64,000 nucleotides of DNA from Arbacia lixula (GCA_963669155.1 OZ022584.1:10679098-10743097); one strand, 5' to 3'. Positions 47,141 through 58,627 are shown, counted from the first letter of the stretch. Made by a program: numbers and translations. The notes: generated by a model from the sequence alone, not told the origin.

Positions 47141-48696
47141 GGGTGGAAGCATATATGGTTATATAGGCACAGCGAGAGTAAAGGAGATAAAGAGAGGAAG
47201 GACAAGCCAAAGAACGAGAAAAGCAGAAGGAGAAAAAAAGGGAAGAGAGGGAGAGACAGCATTTTTTAAAAAACAATTTAATGGTCTAGCGGTTTATTCA
47301 GGCGCGTTGCAAGAAAACATCACGATGTTATCACATTTGTCAAAACTGTCATAGAGCGTTACCAGGGGAGATTGGACGCGGGGGGTACATTTATCACGCC
47401 TTCCATTTCCCTATTAACGTCCACAACCAGCGGGCCTTTTCAAAACTTGTCAAAAACACATCCTTGTGCACTTGATGAGTATGTCTGTGTACGTCTGGTT
47501 AGAGGGGAAGGAACGGGTGGGGGTTGTTTGTGTAACGGATGTTTTGGCGCCATCATAATGGACAATTTTTATGTTATCAGCGAAGTTATGTAACAATGTT
47601 TAATAAAACAAAAGTAATTATATCACTGTTTATGATGAGAGTGAATCGTTGAAATTGCCAGTCGTGCTGCCAGTGGGCTCCAATCGCTAGGCCCCAGTTG
47701 TCAATCTGTTGCTAAACTGCATATAATCATAACCCACAAATCGTTGTTCATATATTACAGTCTATTATCGACCAAAACATTATATTGATGGTATATTCCC
47801 TCCTCGTAATTGCCTCTTAATTCCACCTGATTTCGTCAATGTTCAGCGGCGCAAACAATCATGCCATCATACAGGCCATGAAACGTCCTTTGCTTGGCGG
47901 GAAATTACCTCTCTGCCGCCGATAAAATAGATAATTTAAATGGAGTTTCCGCACAAAAGTAAACGTTGCATTAATAACACGTGACTATCTTTGCACATGC
48001 TGCATTTGGCGTAGGCAGGCCAAGGTTGTCGGGAGTGAGACTAGTTCTATACCATGCACAATGTTTCCTGTAGGAGTTTCCATGAATGCACCGCACATGT
48101 GAATATGTTGAGTTGCCATGGTTACAGGAAATATAGTGATTTTATTTCTCATGAACGGATGGTGCACGGAACTGGCATTGTATGGAAATGAGAAGAAAAA
48201 AATCAAAACACCAAGGTCGCTTTTCCCGGTCGCTAATTTTAACGACAATTGCTTGTTTGCTAGGCGCCTATCACAGGCCTAGACATTGGTAATCACAGCG
48301 CTCATTTTTCATGGTATTATTTGTGATATTATAATAAACAATAGTGTGCTGCTACTTCTGTTACCAGTCAATACTCTGAACAGACGCACTCTGAACAGAC
48401 GCAACTTGACGCACTGTCTTCCTTGCTTTTCTCTTCTCGCAATATTCCCAACCACTATCATGACTATCCTAATCATTGATTGATTCAATGTGCAGCTCAC
48501 GTATCCATATAACGGGAACAGCCAAGGAGAAGCATGCTAGTACCCGAATTATGGTAGTCATTCTAAGGTTTATTACTATCATTATTACCCAAACCATTCA
48601 TATAATTATACCATTTGGAAATATAACCATAACCATATAAGATAAATTCAGAGAGAGCATGGACCTAATCCCTACGGATGTTCCCTTTTGCGTCCT
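47141..48696. other. Non-coding interval, possible regulatory block at 47640-47985
   Basis: The 47640-47985 block lacks simple repeats and shows AACAAT, AGATAA and ATTA words and an E2F-like site. CTCTGAACAGACGCA is duplicated in tandem at about 48374-48404. No gene seen. Confidence 0.3.
47894..47904. promoter_or_regulatory. E2F-like site
   Basis: TTGGCGGGAAA fits the E2F consensus TTTSGCGC/GGGAAA closely. A single 11-base match is expected occasionally by chance. Confidence 0.2.
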
Positions 48697-48878
48697 GGGG
48701 GGTGTTTCACCAAGCTGTTCGTATTTACGAACGTCTTTACGAACGACTGGCGATCCCTTCTTGAGCTAAATGTGATACCACACTTTGTTCATTGAGAATC
48801 TGATTTAGCAAAAGAAGGGATCACCAGTCGCTCGTAAAGACGTTCGTAACTAACGAAGAGCTTGGTGAAACACCCCCC
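48697..48878. mobile_element. GGGGGTGTTTCACC foldback element, copy 2 (182 bp)
   Basis: GGGGGGTGTTTCACCAAGCT at the left end is repeated perfectly, inverted, at the right. The arms continue for about 80 bases with TTACGAACGTCTTTACGA, CGACTGG and GATCCCTTCTT in common, leaving a small loop, so the whole unit is one long hairpin. Shares TTGAGAATCTGATTTAGCA with the 23885 copy. No coding capacity; target-site duplication unclear. Confidence 0.85.
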
Positions 48879-49080
48879 TGATAGGAGACAACAACTTGAT
48901 ATCACTCGTACTTCCAGGCTTTCCTTCAAGACTCGGGCAGACGAGGTGCATCATGTGTATGAAAGGATCATGATCAAAGGCTGTCTATTTTCTCATCTCG
49001 TTTAACAGCTCTTTCGCAAGTGCAATTTGATTCTTCATTTCTGCTTCCCTCTTCCCATTCAAGGTCATCAAAACATCTAA

Positions 49081-49275
49081 AGTACCATAATTTCTTAACT
49101 GGCTTTTTCGCGTCTCCACGCATTTGGAGATTTCATTTAGATGCATCTCTGCCTTTCGTGACTATCATGTATTCTTAACTTTCTTAAGTGGCGCTTTCGC
49201 GTCTCCTTGTAATTGGAGATTTTATCTCATTTCATCTCCTGGCTACCATGCATTATGATTTCTTACGATTGATTG
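49081..49275. repeat. Tandem duplication, ~80-bp unit, about 2.3 copies
   Basis: CCATAATTTCTTAACT ... TTTTTCGCGTCTCC ... TTTGGAGATTT recurs as TCATGTATTCTTAACT ... CTTTCGCGTCTCC ... ATTGGAGATTT, and a third start, CCATGCATTATGATTTCTTA, follows. Confidence 0.7.
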
Positions 49276-49751
49276 GCAGACCCAGTTTCGTCACTTTTTG
49301 ACTACCATTTGCAGTATTGCTTGCAAATCATTCCTACGTTCTGCTTCATATATCAGTATCATCGGCACATCGTAAGTTATTTACAACCTGGTCTTCAACC
49401 TTCATACCTTTCATTTGATTTCATTCATGATCGTATCACCGCAGAGAAAAAAAAAATCAATCTGGTGACATGACGCAGCCTCGCCTAGCACATGGTTTAA
49501 ATTGTATATCCACTTGCCTTTGTATATTTCCTAATGACAGTGTTTTCATCCAGGTACAGATTCTATTTTGACCGCAGATTCTCCTCACGCATATCCAACC
49601 TACTGAGCAGGGCAAAGCGGTTCTCCTGTCTTAAGATAACCTGGTCACCGAAGACGACACGATTTTCGTCATGATTATGCAGCCGCAAGGCCCTACGACT
49701 GAAAATGTGACGTAATCTACTTGTACAAATCAGGAAGATGTAAAAACTGTA
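49276..49751. other. Non-coding interval
   Basis: Nothing recognised. Confidence 0.4.
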
Positions 49752-50450
49752 GTCAGCACGAAGAGTAATTTATTCCTACACCAGTCGCTTTCATTGATAG
49801 CGCAGTATAATATTTTACGCGTTTGGCTCTTTGATCCAAACAGGCAAGACAAAGTTGGCTTGTATTTTGAGGAACATATATTTTGTATACGCAGAAGATT
49901 TCAGAGGCACCTCATGAGCATGTGCAGTAGTAGTACATCTTATGATGATGCGATTCTGAGATTTTGAAATGATATTTTTGTTTCGTTTTGGTGCTAAATG
50001 GAGAATACTGTATAAAAAAACACGTCAGAGAAATGCCTTCATATCGCACATTGGTCAATGTTGGTCAATTATTTTTCCTTACAAATATATTGGAAATCGT
50101 TTACTGAGTGTTTACCTTCCACGGAAAAGAAATCTCAATTTCCTGTTCAGAGGTGTTCGAAAAACTTACGGACCAAATTCTTTCTACAATTTCATCAAAC
50201 TCTCCATTCGCTCACCCCAAACTAATTCACAGTGTGCGCATCACGGTCAGCTAGGAACGCACAGCGAAGGCTGAACGGTAAACATACTTCTCAAAACCGA
50301 TATTCTTTTGTAATTCAGAGGGAGGCATTGCCTAATTAGTAATACCGCGTATTGTTTAAAACATCAGAATGCATTGAATTTTTATGAGGCGGCGGTCATG
50401 ATAGATCAAAGGAAGTCTATCCGAGCAAAGTCCATTCATAATAGGTTCAT
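49752..50450 (+). repeat. ~700-bp dispersed repeat, copy B
   Basis: Collinear with the reverse complement of 3665-4384. In one plus-strand frame it reads RNLNFLFRGVRKTYGPNSFY and, after two stops, a segment containing NTAYCLKHQNALNFYEAAV and IDQRKSIRAKSIH. The second segment agrees with copy A at about 30 of 42 residues. Nucleotide differences between the copies include both silent and replacement changes without a strong excess of silent ones, so constraint is not shown. I do not know this family. A decayed transposon is likely; a duplicated gene fragment is possible. Confidence 0.75.
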
Positions 50451-50802
50451 GTGCAATGCCAATGACCGCACCCTGCAATTCAGCCAGTCGCAGAGAGTCG
50501 TACTACTAGTCGGATCATGTCGTCTGCGGGTGAATTTTGTCTATCAAGGAATTTTGTCTATCGAGTTCATTAGTGTAGTATATAAGTCACAGATAAACAT
50601 CTTGAAGTGCTCCTCCAGTAAGTATATTTGAAGCAAACATTAGCGTAGCATTCGAAGTAACAGTAACCATGGTAACCATACTACCTGTAAAAGTGTATTG
50701 CACTTTTTCTGTTTCTGGTGCAATCTTTGATCTTACGCTCCTCAGGAAAAATTTTCAGTAACATCTTTGCAGCATAGCTCATCAAACTAATTATTGAGCA
50801 CA
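50451..50802. other. Non-coding spacer
   Basis: Contains a small GGAATTTTGTCTATC duplication near 50535. Nothing else. Confidence 0.4.
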
Positions 50803-50879
50803 CTTAACCCTTTGTGGGCTAGATAAACCAATGTACTATTAGAATTGTGTGACGTACTTGTGAACACACAAAAAGTTAA
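50803..50879 (-). repeat. ~90-bp dispersed repeat, copy 7 (inverted)
   Basis: Plus strand CTTAACCCTTTGTGGGCTAG at the left, GAACACACAAAAAGTTAA at the right. The interior is diverged or deleted. Confidence 0.5.
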
Positions 50880-51255
50880 TATCACCCGGCTTATAGGGGC
50901 ATATAGGAAAATGTGGACTTTATCTGTCCATAATAGATGGTCCATCAATGACCTTGAGTCATGACCCGTCCTTGAGGTAGGCACATGTAAGGCGATGGAT
51001 GTCATCTAAATATTCGAGAATACAGCACAATCTTTCAGAAGAATAAATAGACCTTTCCTGGGTGTATGTGTACATTTAAAACTGCATCAAATGTCGTGAT
51101 ATGGATAAGTAAGTAACTGTTGTTACACATATCACTTATCGTTGACCACCACATGCGACCAAACTCTCAATCGTAAGTTCTTAATAAAATTAAGTTGTAC
51201 TATAAAACGATGGTATCTTGTATAGTATGTTCATGGTGCATTGAGTGAAGGTATT

Positions 51256-51536
51256 GTAATAATGATAATAATTGGTTCTTATATACCACTTTCCTAGTAC
51301 GAAGTACTACCCAAAGCTTTCGATTATTACCCTGGCTTTAGCCAAGCAGCCAAATATGTAGCGCTAAAAACTAGTTGATCTAATTAGATCAGGAATACTT
51401 TATTCCTGCCAGGTACCCATTAACTGCACCTGGGTTGAGAGGGACAAACATGAGCAAAACAACCAGGATCTCTCTGCTAACCTTAGACCTCTCACCTCTA
51501 TACCACGGTACCCTCTATACCACCATGACCACAGTA
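51256..51536 (-). mobile_element. LINE/SINE 3'-end type interspersed repeat
   Basis: Plus strand opens with a TAATAATGATAATAATTGG tail, then TTATATACCACTTTCC, GCTTTCGATTATTACCCTGG, CCTGCCAGGTACCCATTAAC and TGCACCTGGGTTGAGAGG. I recognise this string of words as a common interspersed repeat of animal genomes whose 3' end, on the minus strand, is the TAA-rich tail. Minus-strand translation CSCLSLSTQVQLMGTWQE is a familiar by-product of the repeat, not a protein. Exact family name not claimed. Confidence 0.6.
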
Positions 51537-52744
51537 CGTAAATATACGATTGAATGTAAAAAAAAATGACATTGGCTTTACGTTGGACTTGCAATGAATA
51601 GCAGCAAAATTCCTGATGCACATAAATGTTAAATAATGCCAGACACTGTATTTCATACTTAATTGCAGTGTTGCAACTGCAATAAACGCTAGCATAATCA
51701 ACAATCAGCGAACTTACCATAGATATGTAGTTGTGAATAATGATAAGGTGTGTGTTGCTCCAGATTTAACGACCGAACTGCGCTCAACCTGTTTGTTTGA
51801 CGCTCGAATCAGTTTGGAAATATATGATGCTTAATGTATGACTGATCGTTAGCCGACTCACCCTGATGCACGCTATATTAAGTAATATAACACTGACGTA
51901 TTTAAGATAGTGAGATCATGTACTGTACATAATGCACACATTGCATCAACCGGAAGGATTGAATGTCGTCTTTGAGAACCATTGAAATCCTAGAGAGAGG
52001 AATGGTGATGACACCTCGCTGATATTTTGTATCCGTTGAGCGCCAGAAATAACTGCTGCCCTAGAAGATCCGTGTGCATTACACGTGCACATTGAAACAA
52101 TGGCGTATAACAGGTTCAGATATAAAGAAGTGTGAAACCCAAGTAGTTGCGAGAAAAGAAGGACAGAGATAAGTAGTCCATGACCGAGATTAGCAACTTC
52201 AAACCTCACATGATTGGACGCGAAGTGTACCAGCTCGTATCGTCCTATCGATCCGTAACTCGATCAGCATGGTGGTATGAGTGTAATACCTCATGCAAAT
52301 TGGGGAGGTTTTAAGTGGCCGACACATAACGCCGTTAGAAGTGGGTCTTTATCTTTACGTCATTGATTTTCATGGCTGTGTTGTGAGGTTAGTCGTTCAT
52401 AAATGATGCTAGATTCAGTCTCTATCGTCATGGCTGTAGCCGAGCTATTACAAATTGTCTCAAACAAGTATAAAAATTAAGGGATAGGAAAAACAACCAA
52501 AAGAATTCTAAGGACTGATCGTGAGAATTGATCACTAGAAGAAGTAGGAGATATGGATATTAATGAGAAATATGAAAACTTGGTTGTATGTTCGACGTAT
52601 GAGCTTGTAGTAACAGGTGCTTACAATGCTTTGTTGAAATTGAAAGGTGAGTGACAATAACAGTGACTGTGTTTATATGACTGTGTCAATGAGTTTGCAT
52701 CGTGGCCTCGCACACGAGGAACCAACTAACACGCTGCTGCATGA
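51537..52744. other. Non-coding interval
   Basis: No coding or repeat signal recognised. Confidence 0.4.
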
Positions 52745-52768
52745 GGGGGGGGGGGGGGGGGAGGGGGG
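52745..52768. repeat. G17 and G6 runs
   Basis: Seventeen G, one A, six G. Confidence 0.95.
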
Positions 52769-52799
52769 TATTTGCGTATTGTACCTGCATCCGTGCAAA

Positions 52800-53220
52800 A
52801 AGGAGAGAGCTATATAATTTAAAGTCGTCGTCTGCTTGGCGCCTTACGTGAGACGGGACGCCATCGTGCAATAAAGACCCGGACGCGTCACGGGGTGGGT
52901 CGAGGATGTGGGCACTCGGTCCCTGTTGCTGCTCGCCTCTCAAGAGCAAGCCTCGCTTCAAAACAAACCCATCTTCATATTTGGTTTCAATCAGCGTCAA
53001 TATAATTGTGGACCCGGAGAAGCTTTGCGTGATGCTGAGCTGCATACCCAATAGCTCAGTGCTGCCATCGCCCCGGCGTTGCGTGGCGGGGACATGGTGG
53101 AGGCAGGGTCGACTGGGGGAGGCAGAGGGGCCGGGTTCTAGCTACGGCATGATAAAGTGCTCTGCTCGCCTGCTGCTGGTTCCCCGCGAATGTCTATTCG
53201 AAACGTTACTTGAATCTTGA
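52800..53220. other. GC/CpG-richer block with unsupported frames on both strands
   Basis: This block is clearly richer in GC and CpG than its surroundings. A 121-codon frame on the minus strand (52686-53051) and a 104-codon frame on the plus strand (52906-53220) overlap it. The minus frame runs into the G17 tract at its C-terminus (a poly-Pro stretch), so it is unlikely to be a protein as read, but an exon within it cannot be excluded. I recognise no domain in either. Confidence 0.25.
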
Positions 53221-53309
53221 GAGGGAGATGGCGGGCACGTACATTTTCGCTCAAGTGCAGCATGAATGCATGACGAAGTGGTTGTTCTCCCTACCCCCCT
53301 TCCCCCTCA

Positions 53310-53398
53310 CCCCCCCCCCCCCCCTTACGCCCAGCCGTACTCTTGTTCAAATTAAATTATGCTTTTTCCTTCTGTCGCCAAAAAAAAAAAAAAAAAAA
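53310..53398. repeat. C15 and A19 homopolymers
   Basis: C15 at 53310-53324 and A19 at 53380-53398. Confidence 0.95.
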
Positions 53399-53564
53399 CA
53401 CAGCCTGACCAAATATTACACGTTATTCATCATCTGAATCCAATCACTTAATCATTCAATCGATTGATCGATCGATCAAAGAACTGCAAAACGAAGTTTT
53501 CGTACTTTTGCTTATTTGATGTAGAATCATGTTGCGTAACAAATACATACAGTTCAGTCCAATT

Positions 53565-54020
53565 AATTTTATTTTAGCACTTTGACCCACTTCAGCCAAA
53601 GGCTATTTTTCGGGGGCCGTGCATGATAAAAACATAACACATCATACATATGAACATAATACAAAGTCATTCTTAAAAAAATATATTGAAACATACAAAA
53701 AAAACATACAAAATAAATTACATACTGTATTTAATCATTTAAAAGAGGAAAAAAAAAGAAAAAAGATATCTGGAAGAGAAAGAAAGACTTCTTTTGTTCT
53801 ATAAATAATATATGTGATTCTATAAGAATTATAATTATGCTATGTGATACTTTAGTCACATACTTCAAGAGGCAAGAAATGTATTGAGGGCAGTCTTACG
53901 TTTGTTAGAAATTCGGCAATATTCTTATTTCATTACGTAATCCATTCCACATTTTGGCTCCACGATAGGCAAGACTGTTTTCTTTTTATTTGTACCCTGC
54001 TGACCAGGCAAATTATGAAT
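53565..54020 (-). pseudogene. Degraded non-LTR retrotransposon 3' end
   Basis: On the minus strand 53973 to 53923 reads LAYRGAKMWNGLRNEIR. This is the RG-K-WN-LP-E-type motif found at the C-terminus of many non-LTR element ORFs. Downstream on that strand is an AT-rich untranslated part ending with AGCCTTTGGCTGAAGTGG and AAAGTGCTAAAATAAAATT, like a LINE 3' end. Frames upstream are broken. Clade not determined. Confidence 0.55.
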
Positions 54021-54980
54021 TAGTTCAGACTGATAGGATCTCAATGAGGCACAACAGTAACCATGACAGGAATCGTATGTGCAAGGCATTCTGTTCTTTA
54101 CTTGCTTATTCTCGTATGAATGATATCGGCAAGGCCAAGTCACGTTCACATAAGCAAGTGGTGTTCATTTCATTTTCGTGCAGTGATATTGCCACGATAG
54201 ATTTAAACACGCTTTATGCGGATAATCCCAATAAGGCAGAGTAGGACATATCGAATGTTCTTCACATTCAAAGGATTATTGTTTTGGAGGTGCCATTATA
54301 ATCTCAGTCTGTCTGCGCCAGCAGGCATTCATGACTTAGTAATACACACAACACGTATGAATCGCTTTCGATATCGATACCTGACACTTTAAGGCTGGTC
54401 CTTTGATCGTGTGCAAGCCTGTAGACAGCAGCATTTGCTCTCAGTCGACTTGCGAGTCAGCGAAAATGATGACTGCCCTCAAACCGAGCGTCGTCAACCA
54501 CCGTGTGCACTCGAACGAGATCATGGAATCCATAGCTATATTAAGACACACTTAAGCTGCAGATTAACGGATGATATTGAATGACTTGTGAATGGCGACT
54601 TCGGAATCCCTCTCAACTTAATATGCTGTCACTCCTGAACGGAGACGTAATAGCTTTATCGAAATAACGGCGAATTCACCGGAACACATCCCATTTATCA
54701 CGTTTATTGTAGAAACATCTGTCCGACCGCTGAATCATGCATAGTCTGATGATAACACGCCTTAAGATCCAGACTGGATGAGGTATCTGTTTCTGGAATC
54801 ATTGGGAAATTATTCAGTCCAGTTATGTCATTGCCCGAAGAGAAGTGCACAGCAAGTTCAGAGTCCCTCTGGTAGATTTCCGTTACCATGACGATACGGT
54901 ATTGTTTAATTTCATCTTTATTTCCGTACAAATGATTACCATCTCCCTTTAATTTAAAACTACATGAATAGAAATTAACC
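54021..54980. other. Non-coding interval
   Basis: May contain more of the preceding element's decayed body (minus strand), but no motif is legible. A 75-codon frame at 54704-54931 is unrecognised. Confidence 0.35.
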
Positions 54981-55475
54981 TTATAATAATTACATTAATA
55001 ATTTCATTTATAAGACGCTTTATACGGGCGTTTCTAAACGCGCTGGTGTCTTTTTTTTATTTAAATAAAAACACTATACTATATATTGGGATTATACAAT
55101 ACACAATACAGTACATTGGGATACATAGGTGATACAACGATGAATAACTGTATGCGCCTTCAAAAATTTACAGCTGCTTAAAAAGGTAGGAGTTTGTTCC
55201 ACAGGGAAGAGCCAATAGAAAAGAAGGCCCGGTCACCATCATGACCATTATGAGGTTTTCGTGCGTGGGCCATGAAGTAATTAGAGAGAAGAAGATGAAC
55301 GAAGATGTCTGGCAGAAAAGGAGGAGCGAATGGATACTAGGTGCTGAAGATATTTGGGGACAACATTATGTGTGACTTTGTATGGGAGATGAAGAAGCTT
55401 GAAATTGATGCGGGGATGAACCGTAAGAACGGAGAATAGGGGATATATAATCGTATATGTAACGTTACCATTCAT
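54981..55475 (-). pseudogene. CR1/L2-like LINE C-terminal relic
   Basis: Minus strand from 55475 reads a segment including FKLLHLPYKVTHNVVPKYL, the FK-LLLTYK-LH-LAP-YL block that sits near the C-terminus of CR1/L2-type reverse transcriptase ORFs. After a stop and frameshift, 55237 downward reads GDRAFFSIGSSLWNKLLPF, corresponding to the GERAFSVAAP-LWN-LP motif that follows in those elements. The 3' untranslated part (55170 down to 54981) ends with GCGTCTTATAAATGAAATTA and TTAATG-like tail words. Only the extreme 3' portion of the element is present, with at least one frameshift. Confidence 0.75.
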
Positions 55476-56452
55476 TCATGTTTTGTCAATGAATGGCAGT
55501 AGGTAAAAACAAATGATATTTCATGAATAAAAAATACCGGTCCATGATATATGGATATATGTTCATTTTCAAAATATTGTGCAGGTGATAGTAATTCGTG
55601 AGTTTTGTTCGTTCAATATGCCGAACTCCGTCTGGGAAAACCTAATATCTCCTCGAATTTCGAGAAGCACGATGTTATCAACGGCGTCAAAAGAAACTCT
55701 TTGAGTCAGGCTGAGGAAAACGGGGTCGATATTAGAAGCATGGTCGAAAAAAAAGACCCCTCGTTTATTAGTGCGGAAAGTGCGCTTGACATGATACGGA
55801 TAAAGGCAAAAAGTCGTTGGAGTAGACCCCATTAATGTCACCTATTTACCCGGCATGAGAGTTGCGCATCCCTTTTTATCTCTTTCAGATGCTTGCTTAT
55901 TACAAACCTAAATGACGCGCCATTTTACGGTGATTTATGCCCGACCACGCCGAAGTAAAAATTCGCACTCAGAGTCACGAACTGACGGCGTACATGTTTA
56001 CCCAGTAATAGCTCAAAATCCCTCGTAAAGCTCCTGTTGAACGGTGGTACTCCAGCCTGAAAAATGCAGGAATAACGTGTTAAAATGTCGTTCCCCGTCT
56101 GGCGAAGGGTGCAGGTTGGTAAACCGCTTGCACTATTTATGTAAAGTGCACGCCCAAGTCCTCCCGCAATCTATAATGAAGTGAGACGTCTCCGCGAGAA
56201 AAAGAAAACAACAAAATGCATACTTGCAGTGTCAGGCATATTGCAGAGTGGAGTGGTCTCTTGAAGTCTCTAAAACGAAAAAAACCAACGGTGTTACTGA
56301 CCATAATCCGCTGTGAATGACCGCTCTCTTTACGTTTCTCCTAATCTTTGTTCTGTCTTACATTATTCATTGAAATGTGTGTGCTGCTCGCTGATAGTTA
56401 TACCGTTATCATGTAAGCAAGAACATGGTAAACATTCTTTTTTAAGCTCATA
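55476..56452. other. Non-coding interval with a two-strand-open block
   Basis: At 55569-55841 both strands are open for 76-90 codons. The minus-strand frame (NKRGVFFFDHASNIDPVF...) and the plus-strand frame look protein-like in composition, but neither is recognised. It may be part of an old element. Confidence 0.3.
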
Positions 56453-56466
56453 CCCCCCCCCCCCCC
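56453..56466. repeat. C14 homopolymer
   Basis: Fourteen C. Confidence 0.95.
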
Positions 56467-56878
56467 ACCATCTCACAAAAATCTAAAAATATATAAACAA
56501 GATCGATTCTCGAATTCAAAAGTCTCTTCAGAAGGCTAACGCTCTAGAGAGAGAAACTGCCCTCATATTACCTTTTCCCGCCATTTTCACTATTGGATCT
56601 TTCTTTGAAGCTGAGGCTCTGACTTAAAATTCAAAAGGGGGTGGGTAGAAGAGGGCAAGGGGGAGGGGGATACCAAGCCCCCATCGAATGCCATTCAAAA
56701 TTAGATTTTTTTAGAAATTCTTCATGATTATGTCTGATTCATTCGATAACACCAATTCCCTGATTTAATGAGCGTGCAAATACAATTCATATTCATAGCA
56801 CAATGCACATGATGCAAGAACTCTCGGAAGTAGGCATTATCTATAGGTCAGCAGCAAATACCCCTCTCCCTACCAATG

Positions 56879-57160
56879 GCTCATTCACTGTGTTATAAAT
56901 CCAATGTCATTTCATGCCTTGGTAATAAGAGGGTTAACCCTTTCATTGTTATGGGCTCATTCACTGTGTTATAAATCAATAGGCTTTACTTGCCTTTGTA
57001 CTAAGATCTTAACCCTTTTAATACCATGAGCTCATTCGCTGTGTTATAAATCAATGGTCTTTTCATGCCTTGGTACTAAGAGGGTTAACCCTTTTCTACC
57101 ATACGCTCATTCCCTGTGTTATAAATGAATGGTATTTTCATGCATTGCTTGCAAGAGGAG
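56879..57160. repeat. 75-76-bp minisatellite, ~3.7 units
   Basis: Units start at 56879, 56955, 57030 and 57105 with GCTCATTCRCTGTGTTATAA, then ATCAATG, TTTCATGCCTTGGTA, CTAAGAGGGTTAACCC and a variable end. Spacing is 76, 75 and 75. The fourth unit fades after TTTTCATGCATTG. Confidence 0.9.
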
Positions 57161-58129
57161 AGGAGTAGAGTGCATTGTTTCTACTGCATCCATTTGTCCA
57201 CCTTTTACCATACATAATACGGAGCAATACCCCGACGCTCCCAGCCACTACACTCGACCCACGCTATACACGCGTCTTGAAAGACAGACTGACAGGAGCA
57301 CTGCAACCTACAAAGTGCGAGAACTTTGCGTTCCTATTTACAGCATACCCTCGCACGTTCTTCGCCAGAGTCTCGCCGATCGAGTCGCTGTCAGAAAATC
57401 CCTGCAATGCCTGTCCCAGAAAGGCAATCTTTAGGAGGCCCCGATGTATACATTGCCCCGATGAAACATATTATAGCCCGTTGACAGTTCTTGTAATGAT
57501 ACCCATGCCACGGGGAAATTAAAGTCCCGCCATCTGAAAAGTTTATTTTCCGCTCGAAGCGTTGTGTACACATTGAATCAACTTTCCATACTCCCTCTCT
57601 GCGCGCTACATACATAGATCATGTCGATGGGAACTGGAGACTATTTGGGGGGTAGAGGAAAAATGACAGTACTCGTCCGTCGCGTGATTTTACGCTTAAA
57701 TAAAACCACATTATAAAAAGATTGTCATCAAACAAGCGGTTAAAGGCGCTACTGAGTGTGCTTTCGTTGGTTTATCCGTGAGGGGACAGGTATGTCAACT
57801 AGAGTCTCGTCACAACAAACAAGTTTTCGAACGGTTGACATTCAAAGCAATACCGCAAATACTATACTTTAAGTTTAAGGAGACGTCTCTTGATCGTTTT
57901 TCCCAGTTTGCTGTTCGGATGAAATGTATGTCTTACTCGTCACTGTGATGAATGAATGACTAAATATTATACAGCACGTATGCATCGAATCACTTGTATG
58001 ACTATGACATGTAACGTTTAATTGATCGTAATATAACATTATATTATCTGCATGAGCTATATTCCAACCTGAGTGGCTACGCTCTGTGTCACTGTAATAA
58101 CTAGAGTCACATGTCATGGCTGTTATCTA
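57161..58129. other. Non-coding interval
   Basis: Two overlapping plus-strand frames (57129-57522) of about 100 codons have no recognisable domain. No gene identified. Confidence 0.4.
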
Positions 58130-58337
58130 CCACCCCACCTTTTCCCTTTTCCTACTCTCACTCTCCGCCCCCCCCCCCCCTCTCTCTCTCTCTCTCTCTT
58201 TCTTCCTTTCTCTCTCTCTCTCTCCCCCTCCCTCTCTCTCTCTCTCTCTTTCGCTCTTTCTCTCTCTCGCTCTTTCTATCTCTCTCTCTCGCTCTCCCCC
58301 CCTCTCTCTCTCTCTCCCCCTCTCTCTTTCTATCTCC
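58130..58337. repeat. Long (CT)n polypyrimidine tract with C runs
   Basis: Over 200 bases almost entirely C and T on the plus strand. Mirror-repeat-rich sequence of this type can form triplex (H-DNA). Confidence 0.95.
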
Positions 58338-58425
58338 ACGAAGATGAAGATGGATAAACGAAAGACATGAAGGGGGAAGGAGTGGGATGAAATGGGATCG
58401 GGATATGGGCGATTGGGGGGGGGGG

Positions 58426-58436
58426 GATGAATCACT
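58426..58436. repeat. G-run (10-11)
   Basis: G homopolymer between two CT blocks. Confidence 0.9.
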
Positions 58437-58519
58437 ATGCACGTCATCATAACACCACACCAACGCTCACGTACAACACGTACATAACTAGGGCTACTCC
58501 CCCAGTCTGTGTCCTCATT

Positions 58520-58552
58520 ATCTTCTTCTCGCTCCCCCCCTCTCTCTCTTCC

Positions 58553-58596
<44 letters not shown>

Positions 58597-58627
58597 CCCC
58601 TCTCTCTCTATGTGTCTCTCTCTCCTA
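58520..58627. repeat. (CT)n polypyrimidine tract
   Basis: CT array with CCCC interruptions. Confidence 0.95.

Noticed and set aside
52686..53051. 121-codon minus-strand frame as a gene
   Set aside because: Runs through the G17 tract (poly-Pro) and no domain is recognised. Kept only as a low-confidence block.
56879..57160. CRISPR-like direct repeats
   Set aside because: Whole 75-bp units are similar, so there is no repeat/spacer distinction.
57129..57522. Two overlapping 101-115-codon plus-strand frames
   Set aside because: Neither shows a known motif; one begins inside the minisatellite.
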